In this document: positions 1 to 9,799 of the stretch, in pieces | Numbering within the stretch: the stretch's first letter is position 1 | Layout: every line of letters begins with the position of its first letter | From: Litsea cubeba | Taxonomy: Eukaryota; Streptophyta; Magnoliopsida; Laurales; Lauraceae | Direction: 5' to 3' | NCBI GenBank assembly: GCA_012931725.1 | Contig: CM022949.1 | Location: forward strand, 57,927,035-57,991,034 | Length of the DNA stretch: 64,000 nucleotides | Notes under the pieces: generated by a model | Told to the model about the DNA's origin: nothing | Database searches by the model: none | The model's input: the letters and a program-made list of their open reading frames with translations, nothing else | Translations under genes and position numbers: made by a program

Positions 1-892
1 GTATGGTAAGCCCGGAATGGGCATCCCAGTGACTGCTAGAAGCAATTGTGAACTTAAATTCGACTTATCGAGAAGCAGGCTTGCTCAAGGTAAGAAGTAT
101 AAAGTTGGAGTTACAGATGTGCCGGTCGCAATACAGTAGACCCTGAAAGGGCGTACTAGTACCGCTAGACACAAATGTTTTGAGACCGCATCTATGAGAT
201 GAGATTCTGTTTTGAAAGGTCAAGATTGGATTCATCAAAAGAGCAGATGGTATTCCAATCTGAACACGGGCTCAGCGATTTCCGCGAGCGCCAGTGCTCA
301 GAAAGAAATGAACCATGATTTCTCGGATCTGAATCTAAAAATGACGAGTTTTTTTTTTGAAAGGCCAATATCGGGTTTATCAAAGAGAGCAAAAGGCACT
401 CTAATCTGAACACGGGCTCAGCGATTTCCGCGAGCGCCAGTGCTCAGAAAGGAGAAGACCAAGATTTCTCTAATCTAAACCCAAAATGACGGAAGTTTTT
501 TTTTTAAAAAAAAAAATCTTTTTTTTTATTTTTATTTTATTTTTTATTAATTTTTTTTTTTAAGATTTTTTTTGAAAATTTTTTTTTATTTTTTATTTTT
601 TATTTTAAAATTTTATTTTTAAAAATTTTATTTTTGAAAAAAAAAATTATTTAAAAGACGAGAGAGTACACATAGGCCTCCTAACCCGGTCTTATGAAAT
701 CTTGATTGATAGAATTGCCCCCAGGTAAGGGTAGGATTACTTAATGAACCCGTTTGGAGGATCCTTGCCTAGAACAGTCAAGCTGTCTCCACACTCTGGA
801 CAAGGCTTTTCTTTGAATCAACCATGATCAAGAACACAGTTGGTTTAACCTTAGTGGTCTATGTCTTTTTTTTTATATTTTTTATTTTATTT

Positions 893-1370
893 TTATTTTT
901 ATGAATTCATCGAAAGAAACCATGGCCCAAAACCTTAGTCGAACAGGCTCAACATTTCTGCAAGCGCGATGAACGATAGGAACGGATCAAGGTTTCTCAA
1001 TTTTGAATCCAAATTGAGAAATCTAATTTTTTTTTTTATATATATATATATATTTTTTTATTTTTTAATGAACTCATCGAAGAGAAACCATGGCCCAAAA
1101 CCTTAGTCGAACAGGCTCAACATTTCTGCAAGCGTGATGAACGATAGGAACGGATCAAGGTTTCTCAATTTTGAATCCAAATTGAGAAATCTAAAAATAT
1201 TTTTTATATATATATATATATATTTTTTGATTTTTAATGAACTCATCGAAGAGAAACCATGGCCCAAACCTTAGTCGAACAGGCTCAACATTTCGCAAAG
1301 CGCGATGAACGATAGGAACGGATCAAGGTTTCTCAATTTTGAATCCAAATTGAGAAATCTAAAAAAAAAT
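893..1370. repeat. Three ~167-bp modules inside the left D LTR
   Basis: Three copies of one block start near 907, 1073 and 1242. Each contains a shared core (CATCGAAGAGAAACCATGG and GAACAGGCTCAACATTTC are recognisable pieces) and is separated from the next by a variable T/A-rich spacer. More diverged copies of the same block lie at about 225-330 and 370-480. The other LTR copy has seven such modules. Confidence 0.8.
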
Positions 1371-1883
1371 TTTTTTTTTTTTTTTTTGAAAAGAGAAAGA
1401 GTGGAAATAAATTCAAAGAATTAGAAATTTCCAAACAAAAAATCTCATCTCATTTTTTTTGCAGAATTCAACATAGGCGACCAATTAAAAAGTAGCCAAG
1501 GAATCGAGAAAAGAGATATAAGCATAGAGCAAAATATATGATATGCAAATATTTCATTTTCTAGCATCGTGTTCTCAAATAAACGAGTCCCCCGGGTGTT
1601 GCCAGCTTGATGGACCGCGCTCCTGCTCGGTTCTACCGAGGTCGGCGGACGTGGGAGTCCGTCGGGTCCGACCCTTTCGTAACCGGGGGGCAAGGGCGTG
1701 CATCAACATTTCTTTTTTTGTGGGTGTGCCAGATTTTCTATTTTTACTTGGAATTGCAAGTGGTGATCCGGAGATCAACCTTCGCAAGTAAAAAGGAAAT
1801 CCACTTCTTTCAAGTTTTCCATTGCACATATATTTAAGAAAAGAGACATTTTTCTTAGTTTGCCGTGAAAGGCGATTTTTTTT

Positions 1884-1960
1884 GGCATTTATAGCCGATT
1901 TTGGCGTTTATAGCCGATTTTGGCGTTTATAGCCGATTTTGGCGTTTATAGCCGATTTAC
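1884..1960. repeat. 19-bp tandem repeat, four copies
   Basis: The unit GGCGTTTATAGCCGATTTT is repeated at 1884 (one base different), 1903, 1922 and 1941. The matching place in the right LTR copy (from about 14944) has only two units, so the array has changed length between the copies. Confidence 0.85.
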
Positions 1961-2458
1961 AATCCTTATCAATAATGAAAGACAAGAATTGTGATTTTTG
2001 TCTCTTTTGAAAAAATACAAACTACAATGAAAGCAAGAAAAGAGGATCTAACTTCTCAGGAGATTGTGGGGGACTCGTTTAGATTGACGGTCGCAAGCCA
2101 TATGTGGGCTTCGCCATCATCCATGCAGATGAGAACAGAGGATGCTATTTGATTCGCTTGGCTTGGCTATAACCTCGGGTTTTTAGAAGACAAAGACCAA
2201 AGGAAGGTCCTATGTCCAATAAAAAACCGAGTAGACGGGCTGAAAAGCCATATCTAAGCCATTGGAGGCAGGAGGAGAAGGCAAGGACCTTGGGGGGGGT
2301 ACCTCCCAAGGGACTTTTGTCACCTTGTTGCGGTGGCCGGTGTAGAATTTCCGCAGAGTTTTTCTCTTTTTCCTTTCTCTGGATTTCTGTCTGTGTGCTT
2401 GTGCTTTTTTCTTCTGATTTTTTGATGCTCTCTGAATCCTTTCTTCTTGGAGAGCCCT

Positions 2459-2471
2459 CCTATTTATAGGC
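2459..2471 (-). promoter_or_regulatory. TATA box of the D LTR (left copy)
   Basis: The minus strand reads GCCTATAAATAGG, a canonical plant TATA box. The same sequence is kept at 15488-15500 in the other LTR. It gives the element its minus-strand direction and puts the LTR modules downstream, in R/U5. Confidence 0.6.
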
Positions 2472-2499
2472 TTTTAAGTAGCCTTTTAGGTGGGTTTAA

Positions 2500-4060
2500 A
2501 CACTCGGCCGAATTCCTAAAGTCAGCTTTTCGCCCTGTCATCAATCCGTCGTCTCTCTTTGACTGACTCCGACAACTCCAAGGGTCTACCGCCCTGGAAG
2601 GAGGCCTCGAGTTCGAACACTCGGCCGAATTCCTAAAGTCAGGGTTTTATCCCACTCCAAGGGTTCGCAGCCCTGGAAGGAGGCCTCGAGTTCAAACACT
2701 CGGCCGAATTCCTAAAGTCAGGGTTTTATCCCACTCCAAGGGTTCGCAGCCCTGGAAGGAGGCCTCGAGTTCGAACACTCGGCCGAATTCCTAAAGTCAG
2801 GGTTTTATCCCACTCCAAGGGTTCGCAGCCCTGGAAGGAGGCTTCGAGTTCGAACACTCGGCCAAATTCCTAAAGTCAGGGTTTTATCCCACTCCAAGGG
2901 TTCGCAGCCCTGGAAGGAGGCCTCGAGTTCGAACACTCGGCCGAATTCCTAACGTCAGGGTTTTATCCCACTCCAAGGGTTCGCAGCCCTGGAAGGAGGC
3001 CTCGAGTTCGAACACTCGGCCGAATTCCTAAAGTCAGGGTTTTATCCCACTCCAAGGGTTCGCAGCCCTGGAAGGAGGCCTCGAGTTCAAACACTCGGCC
3101 GAATTCCTAAAGTCAGGGTTTTATCCCACTCCAAGGGTTCGCAGCCCTGGAAGGAGGCCTCGAGTTCGAACACTCGGCCGAATTCCTAAAGTCAGGGTTT
3201 TATCCCACTCCAAGGGTTCGCAGCCCTGGAAGGAGGCCTCGAGTTCGAACACTCGGCCGAATTCCTAAAGTTAGGGTTTTATCCCACTCCAAGGGTTCGC
3301 AGCCCTGGAAGGAGGCCTCGAGTTCGAACACTCGGCCGAATTCCTAAAGTCAGGGTTTTATCCCACTCCAAGGGTTCGCAGCCCTGGAAGGAGGCCTCGA
3401 GTTCGAACACTCGGCCGAATTCCTAAAGTCAGGGTTTTATCCCACTCCAAGGGTTCGCAGCCCTGGAAGGAGGCCTCGAGTTCGAACACTCGGCCGAATT
3501 CCTAAAGTCAGAGTTTTATCCCACTCCAAGGGTTCGCAGCCTTGGAAGGAGGCCTCGAGTTCGAACACTCGGCCGAATTCCTAAAGTCAGGGTTTTATCC
3601 CACTCCAAGGGTTCGCAGCCCTGGAAGGAGGCCTCGAGTTCGAACACTCGGCCGAATTCCTAAAGTCAGGGTTTTATCCCACTCCAAGGGTTCGCAGCCC
3701 TGGAAGAGGGCCTCGAGTTCGAACACTCGGCCGAATTCCTAAAGTCAGGGTTTTATCCCACTCCAAGGGTTCGCAGCCCTGGAAGGAGGCCTCGAGTTCG
3801 AACACTCGGCCGAATTCCTAAAGTCAGGGCTTTATCCCACTCCAAGGGTTCGCAGCCCTGGAAGAAGGCCTCGAGTTCGAACACTCGGCCGAATTCCTAA
3901 AGTCAGGGTTTTACCCCACTCCAAGGGTTCACAGCCCTGGAAAAGGCCTCGAGTTCGAACACTCGGCCGATTCCTAAAGTCCGGGTTCGAACACCCACTC
4001 CAAGGGTCTACAGCCCTGGAAGAAGGCCTCGAGTTCGGGTCTACCGCCCTGGAAAAGGCC
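2500..4060. repeat. 79-bp tandem array, about 19 copies
   Basis: Successive units begin GAATTCCTAAAGTCAG at 2627, 2706 and 2785 and continue at a steady 79-bp spacing to about 4030. Units are nearly identical, with rare single changes (for example at 2868, 2951 and 3272); the last few are degenerate. Long reading frames through the array on either strand are by-products of the repeat, not genes. The array sits between the pol end and the antisense gene, as arrays do in elements A and B. Confidence 0.95.
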
Positions 4061-4079
4061 TCGAGTGTTCGAACTCTTT

Positions 4080-5384
4080 CTGGATCCACCTCGGCGCACA
4101 AGCAGTTCGTCTCGGCCAAAGCCAGCCATTTCGGCCAAAGACAGTTTTTAAGAAAGAAAGAACTGTGCAAGCACTGAAGCACGAAAAGGCAGCACAAAAA
4201 CACAAATATTCCAAGACAGTGCAAGGAAAGTAAAAGAGAAGACAAAAAGCACTGCACACAATTCAAGTGATCGCAAAATTCTTCATTTTTATTCATGGTA
4301 AACTGCTTCATTACAAGAGTTACAGAACAAAAAAGAAAATACAGAAAGGAGGATCGCAGTCCTCTAAAAACAGAAAATAAAGTGAAAGACTGGGAGACTC
4401 TGATCTTCACCGACTCTTCAGGCTGCAGGCTCGAAGACGCCGGTTCGTTGCCTGGAGGTTCTGAGGGATCCTAAATTTCACCGAGCTCTACAATACACTT
4501 GGTTGGTCAGACCAAAGCAATTGCAGAGCCCCTCCAGTTCTGAGGCCCTGGACCTCGCTGAGCTCTTCAACACCCTCCGGTTAGTGAGACCAAAATTTGA
4601 AGAAGAACCCCCAGGTCCAGCGGGGCCATAATCCCACCCCGCGTCCGGCGGTCACGCAAGACCGTGCCAGACGCAGAGGGCCCGACCATCCCACAGTTGC
4701 AGAGGATTCCCCTGCAACCTGACCAGTGACGATCGGCCATGAACCCGCGTTCAGAGAGCGCGTGGTCCACGGGGAGTTCCTTCAGAGGGCGCGCAGACCA
4801 CGACGGGCTTCCCCTCTTGGAGAAAGCCGTCCACAGGCGCAGGTGTTCCCCCCGGATCAAATGCTTCTGAACACCCACCGGGCATGGCTCCTACGTCTAT
4901 GTGAATTAAACTGTCCTAAGTTCTTTTCTTTTCTTCTCCCATGGCGAGCCTACTGCCCCTACTTATAAGAAGAAGAAGGGCTCAATCTCCGAAGGAAGTT
5001 AAGGGGCGAAGTCTCCCACGCGTTACATGGGACGCACGCCTTCCTGTCTGTTGACCAGCGATTCCTATGGCGCCACGTGGAGACGTCCGCCCGTTTCCCT
5101 CATCGGCCGTATCACCATGCTTACTGCTATTTATGGCCTCCAGAATACGGAGAATCGGCACAGACAGCTATAAGGACCGTTTGACTCTCTCTACCTCGAG
5201 GGTCACGCGTCACAGTAAAAGCATTCAATACCATTCAATAGCACATACAGAAGCAAAAGAAGGAAAAATGCAGGGAAAAGTGCACAAGTAAAGGAGCCCA
5301 TTTTTCATTAATAGCAGAGAGTATTACAAGGCTGAAAGAAAAAGTGTTACATATGGAAGGCCAAGGGAAGAAAAAGGAGCAAGG
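4080..5384. other. Element C spacer between tandem array and antisense gene
   Basis: No convincing protein is encoded here. The part 4700-5000 is homologous to 30530-30810 of element A, so it belongs to the element. It holds the second minus-strand TATA box at 4959-4970. A minus-strand frame at 4567-4878 (103 codons) overlaps the conserved part, but I see no recognisable domain and no matching frame in element A. Confidence 0.6.
4959..4970 (-). promoter_or_regulatory. Second antisense TATA box (element C)
   Basis: The minus strand reads CTTATAAGTAGG. The flanking sequence is conserved with element A, where the equivalent is 30781-30794. It would drive a minus-strand transcript running from about 4930 towards the tandem array. 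Function is inferred only from sequence and conservation. Confidence 0.45.
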
Positions 5385-7902
5385 CTACTGTGGTTTCGAC
5401 GACTCCACCAGGTCGATCACCATATTTGCTGAACCAGTGGCTTCGGCCGAAACCGTGACCTTGCCTAGAGCATCGCTGGCAGAAGGGGCTTCAACCGGTA
5501 CCTCAGCCGAAGCAGGGGCAGAGGAGGCCTCACCTTGGGGCACGGCCGAAGCGTCGCTGGCGACCGGGGCATCACTCGAGGCAGGAGCAACTGGAGCATC
5601 GTCTGAAGCAGGAACGACTGCAGGAGTTTCGTCAGGGGCACTTGCAGCTGCAGGAGCGGAGCTCGGCTCGGGAGCCGGGTCCGAGAACTTCGGCAAGTCC
5701 CGATAGACAGGGTGGTCTTCAGGGACCCCCGCACGTCTCAGTGCGGCCAGGCATCCTTCATCGAGCAAAATGGAGGTGATCTCCTCCACCTGCTTCTCAT
5801 ATAGCTCCGTGGCATGGTCCACCCCATTCTAGAAAGCGGATTGGACCTCGGACAGAAGGGAGGCCTTCTCCTTTTCCAGCTCGGCGTTCGCCATTTTCAG
5901 CTTCTCCCTTTCAGCGCGTCCGGCCAGCACCTCCCCGCGCAACTTCGTCCCCTCGCCGCCGATTCAGCCTTCAACCTGGCCAATTCCGACTCTAGCTCGG
6001 CGGTCCTCTTGTTCCTCGCCCAGACTTCGCCTTTCAAATGATTAGCTTTCGACGTGAGCCCGGCGACATTAGTCAGAGCCGACGCCAGCCGAGCAGACTC
6101 TTCAGCGCTGGCCTTCTTCAGCCCCTCCATTCCCTTCTTCAGCTCTTCTATCTCCTTCTTCAGCCTCTCCCTCTCAGACTCTAGCTGAGTGACCCTCGCA
6201 GCACTCCTGTCGCTCCTCCCCATCACGGTCAAAAGCCTCTGCACGTTCTGCAAATGGAAAAAGTGGGTCAAACTGGGGCAGTCGAGCTAAATCACTTGAA
6301 GAAAAACGCTGAAAACACTTACCAGAAGGTTAGCCTAAATCGCTGAGACCATCAGGCTCTCGTTGTCGAACCTCTCGTGCGTCTCCATGTCCCGCGGCAG
6401 AGCGCAGACCTTGGCGAGAGCTCCGATGACGTCGGCGTTCCCCAGTAGCCGATCCTCGACGTTCAGAGGCTTACCGGGTTGCGTCTCCATCCTCGGTCTC
6501 CATGGCGCTGGGGCAGTTCGGGGTCCGGAGGCCGATCCAGACCCTTGCCCCGCCGAGATGATGAGCTCGCGGGTCGTCCCGCCGGTCGACTTGCTGGCCG
6601 GCACACTCTTCTCAGCCGGCACACTCTTCTCAGCTGGTGCACTCTTTTCAGTTGGAGCCTTGACTCCGGGGGCCCGCGCAGGGGTTTTGCCCTTCGGAGG
6701 CTGTTCAGCCCCCGAGTCCTTCTCCCCCGCCTTGGACTTCTTCCTGGGCGGGGACCCCTCCTTCGAGCGATCCGGCGAGCGTCGCCGAACTCCCCCGCTC
6801 GGAGCAGGGGCAGGAGCAGAAGAAGCGCCAGCACCCCAAGAGCCCGAAGCTGCGCGGGTACTGGCAGATGATGGCGCCCCAGAAGATGATGACCTCTGCC
6901 TGAACTTGGCCGCCAGATCCTTAACAACTGGCTCCCTTGAGCTCCCCTCCATGTCTTCTTCTCGATCGGAAGAATAAGCGTCCACTATCTGCGTCAGGTT
7001 CGGTGGCTCCGAACTAGAAGTGGACGCCTCGGCACCAGACGCAGCTCGGCTCACAGCGGGATCGGTCAAAGGGATCCCGGCGGGCACTGCAACGGAGACG
7101 GTAGGACGATCAGGGTGCGCCTCGTCCACCTCGTCTACTCCGGTTCTCCTGTAGTGACCGCGGTACCTCGGCGTGTAACCGAGCAGCTTCCACGCCGACC
7201 TGGTCTCGTGCCCCTTGTATCTTTCAACCTTGTTGATGTCGTCGGCGTTTCTCCTCCAACCTTCACTCGCAGCTCGGCGTCGCCTCGCGCCTGCCTCTGC
7301 ACAACAGACAATAAGAGTGTCAGCTCGGCATCATCGAGATCAAGCAAAGCAGGTAAGAGAAAAGGAGCGGTGTTTACTTGGGACAGTCCCGGGGCGACGT
7401 GGGACCATCAGCCTCCTGCTCTCGCCAGCGCCGAATCCCAGTCCCCCGACACACAGAAGAAAGCTTCTTCGGCATTCTTACTCGAATCCTCCAAGGCCAG
7501 GACGAAGCCTCTTCGCTGCGGCTTCACCCGGAGATAATATTTCCCTTCCCCAGCCTTGCAGATATCGTAGGTGTCCTCGATATCATGGACACCTAGGTCG
7601 GTTCCCAGAATCTCATTCAGCTTCGCCGTGCCCATGATGACCTTATAGCCATTGGGCATCAGCTGGCACGGGGTAAGGGACCAGCTACTGAGGCAAGCCC
7701 TAAGCAAGGGGTGCAGAGGAAATCTGACCCCGCCCTCGATCACGGATATCAGAGGGAACGGCATCCAGCCGCACGACCAGCGCATCGTGGCGTAGTCGAC
7801 GGAGTCCGCCGGCTTGAGGAGGACTCCCTCCGGAATACTGAAAGCGGCCCTAAATCTGGCTATGCCCTCTTCAGTATCTAAATCGAACCTAGGGGTGCCC
7901 AT
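5385..7902 (-). pseudogene. Antisense gene of element C (aORF), spliced
   Basis: It reads opposite to the retrotransposon. Exon 1 (7902-7378) encodes a conserved N-terminal domain with GGVRFPLHPLLRACL, PCQLMPNGYKVIMG and LGVHDIEDTYDICKA. This resembles the plant 'putative gypsy type transposon' domain (Transposase_28, PF04195); that match is from memory. An intron at 7297-7377 has GT/AG ends. Exon 2 (7296-6323) carries a conserved block ending in LLGYTPRY, then a Ser/Ala/Pro-rich basic region and a block around LNVEDRLLGNADVIGALAK. A second intron is at 6248-6322. Exon 3 (from 6247) is a strong coiled coil, and the C-terminus (5822-5385) is an Ala/Pro/Ser-rich tail ending VESSKPQ. The frame is broken between 5897 and 5822. 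Homologues lie in elements A and B at the same position. Its function is unknown to me. The domain's name does not prove a transposase. Confidence 0.7.
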
Positions 7903-8127
7903 GTCTAAAAATGGTAACAGCAGAAGTTAAACCCTAAAGGTCACGAAGCCCCAAGAAAAGCTAGACAGAGGCACGAAGCAACTTATAGAGACAAAGGGGC
8001 AACTCAAGAACTGGTCTGAGCACGTCCTATGGTCGTCCTCGCTAGAAAGATCTCGAGCAGCAGAGCAGAAATCAAAGACGAAGGCGAAGGCGAAAGGAAA
8101 TCAGAAACAAGAAAGGAAGAAGACGAC

Positions 8128-8139
8128 CCTATTTATGGA
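8128..8139 (-). promoter_or_regulatory. TATA box of the element C antisense gene
   Basis: The minus strand reads CCATAAATAGGG, 226 bp upstream of the ATG at 7902. Equivalent boxes lie upstream of the antisense genes in A (33923-33935) and B (45648-45660). Confidence 0.6.
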
Positions 8140-8395
8140 AAGGGGAACCCTCGGCGCGCGCTACTTTCGAAATTCGAAAGGACGGATTTCACGATCCGCG
8201 CCCGTTCCATCAATAAGACAGCGCAACCAGTGAAGAGGCTACGCATGTAGCCGTCGATTCGCTTCCCCCCAGGACAGATAGGGCAGAGCATTTATTGCTT
8301 CAGAAAAGTTGAAACGACACCAAGCGATGATCGCCGCATCCCCAGACGAGTTGTCTAGCTTTCGACCACTAAAGGCTAGGACGCTTAAGAGGTCA

Positions 8396-8411
8396 AAAGC
8401 TAGGGGGCAAT
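8396..8411 (+). other. Polypurine tract of element C
   Basis: The sequence AAAGCTAGGGGGCAAT lies directly before the 3' LTR. It is the same in elements A and B, and primes plus-strand DNA synthesis in LTR retrotransposons. Confidence 0.8.
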
Positions 8412-9310
8412 TGTGTGGGGAGATTTCCAGAACTCCAGGATTACGCTAATCACAGCCATAAGATAGGACTAAGCACTCTCACGTGCCATCCGCGTGCCAT
8501 CCGCGTGCCATCCACGTGGCACCAAACTCACCTCGGCTAGCAGGGCAGAGGCCTCAGCCGAAGTCATACAGCTCCAGGCCGCTAGCGCCGAGCTCGGCTA
8601 CCTCATGTGCCATCCCGGCTGAGAGCTCCACCTCGGCTGAAGGAGCCAGGACGAAAGCCGAAGCAAGAAAGAGCCTCCACTTGCACCCCTCATCCCCCAC
8701 GTCATCAGGCACGTGGAGGAATAGGGGCGCGAGCTAGTAAGATAGATGCGACATCCAGCCATCCACAATCTTCGCCAGATCACTGACAGGGCGGCATCCA
8801 GCGGCTGAGGCCGCATCAGGGCAAGGCCCGAGGGCAGATCCGATGGTACTCCTACCGTCAAAGGCGCCCAACACGATCTGGCCCAACGTGACGCGCATTT
8901 AATGCAACGTGGGCTGATCCGACTGGCATTAAATGCAGAGTGGGCTGGATTGGACCACATTAATTGCAACGTGGGCTGACCATGACTTCTCAGTCGAATC
9001 ATGGGACCCACACCAAGATATCGTCTAAGATATCTTCCAAATCGTCTATAAATAGAACTGCATTTCACATGCAAGGTACGCACAATACAACCCACAGAGC
9101 TGTTACTCTGCCTCTCTTCTTCCTCTCCTTCCATTGTTCCAGTTCCTTCACTGACTTTGGCATCGGAGAGCCTTGCGCCGCCTAGGCCAGGGTCCTTTGA
9201 CCGTGTGTTCTTCTCTTTCAGGCTTTCGGACGGTACCCAGTCATCACCATCGTTGGATAAGTCCTTTAAGGCTCCCCAGTTATTGTGGGTCATTATTTTC
9301 TGCACCTACA
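8412..9310 (+). mobile_element. 3' LTR of element C
   Basis: This 899-bp LTR starts TGTGTGGGGAGATTT and ends TGCACCTACA, closely matching the element A LTRs. A TATA box (CTATAAATAG) is at 9046-9055. In U3 a motif containing GTGGGCTG with a T/A-rich 'TTAAATGC' block is repeated about three times at 8895-8975. The following five bases GCATC (9311-9315) would be the target duplication, but the 5' partner is lost. Confidence 0.9.
8480..8518. promoter_or_regulatory. Four G-box-like motifs spaced 11 bp apart (C LTR)
   Basis: CACGTG or CGCGTG hexamers start at 8480, 8491, 8502 and 8513, exactly 11 bp apart. The first and last are perfect G-boxes and the middle two are CGCGTG. G-boxes bind plant bZIP and bHLH factors. 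The 11-bp spacing places them on about the same face of the helix. Element A LTRs have three and two copies. Confidence 0.6.
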
Positions 9311-9651
9311 GCATCAATGATCCTGGGAGGCCATCTGGTATTGGTCTTAGTGCTTCTACTTCCTTCTGGCTTCCATAGTCCCACAAGAGAGTTTTCAATT
9401 TCCTTAGCAGTGAGGATTCTAGAAACGAGGTATTTTCAGTTTTCAAATCTTGGGGGTCCTATTTCTTTCACCACAGCTCATTTCAGGTGGATCTTGAATT
9501 TCTTTCCCTGTGATTGTCCCTTTTATCTCATAAAAATTTACATGGTTTCTGCATTCAGAAATTGACAAGTACATTGAGTTTTTGTCAATTTGTCATTATG
9601 GTCATCTATTCAAACCTTCATTCTTGCAATAACACGGCTGAAGATGAGATC
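9311..9651. other. Unassigned segment between element C and the assembly gap
   Basis: By position this should be interior sequence of element D, downstream of gag in the minus direction. I could not recognise a conserved domain in any frame. It ends in the N gap, so continuity with the next segment is not proven. Confidence 0.4.
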
Positions 9652-9751
9652 NNNNNNNNNNNNNNNNNNNNNNNNNNNNNNNNNNNNNNNNNNNNNNNNN
9701 NNNNNNNNNNNNNNNNNNNNNNNNNNNNNNNNNNNNNNNNNNNNNNNNNNN
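9652..9751. other. Assembly gap, exactly 100 N
   Basis: One hundred N is the usual placeholder for a gap of unknown size. Sequence either side may not be truly this close, and part of element D may be missing because of the gap. Confidence 0.98.
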
Positions 9752-9799
9752 CCGTTTGAGCTTGAGGAGATATTTCCTAGCCTGCCTTCGCTGTTGAGC

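Larger units (their letters stand above)
1..2497 (-). mobile_element. LTR copy of gypsy element D, left side, truncated
   Basis: This stretch matches 12496-15534 in the same orientation with small differences. Position 1 corresponds to a point about 14 bp inside the other copy, so the true LTR edge should lie just left of the window. Homology stops abruptly near 2497, where the sequence switches to the tandem array of element C. It is AT-rich, with long T and A runs between conserved blocks. The minus-strand direction is inferred from the TATA box at 2459-2471 and from the minus-strand gag of element D. No coding sequence is seen. Confidence 0.75.
2498..9310 (+). mobile_element. Element C: 3' half of a Tat-like gypsy retrotransposon
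   Basis: The fragment holds, in order, a short post-pol spacer that resembles the one just after pol in element A (compare 2520-2550 with 29525-29555), a 79-bp tandem array, the antisense gene, a polypurine tract and a 3' LTR. The LTR and antisense gene are the same family as element A. The 5' LTR, gag and pol are missing: the left edge falls just past where pol would end and is fused to the interior of the D LTR. The right end is a clean ...CCTACA LTR terminus at 9310. Confidence 0.85.

Noticed and set aside
2500..4060. Regular direct repeats resembling a CRISPR array
   Set aside because: Whole 79-bp units are identical with no unique spacers, and this is plant DNA.
3542..4410. Frames through the element C array, including a 192-codon minus-strand one
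   Set aside because: The first is pure repeat, and the second is array plus spacer. No conserved domain and no equivalent in A.
6363..6977. A 204-codon plus-strand frame in element C
   Set aside because: Shadow of the Ser/Ala/Pro-rich exon 2 of the antisense gene, which is conserved with A and B on the minus strand.
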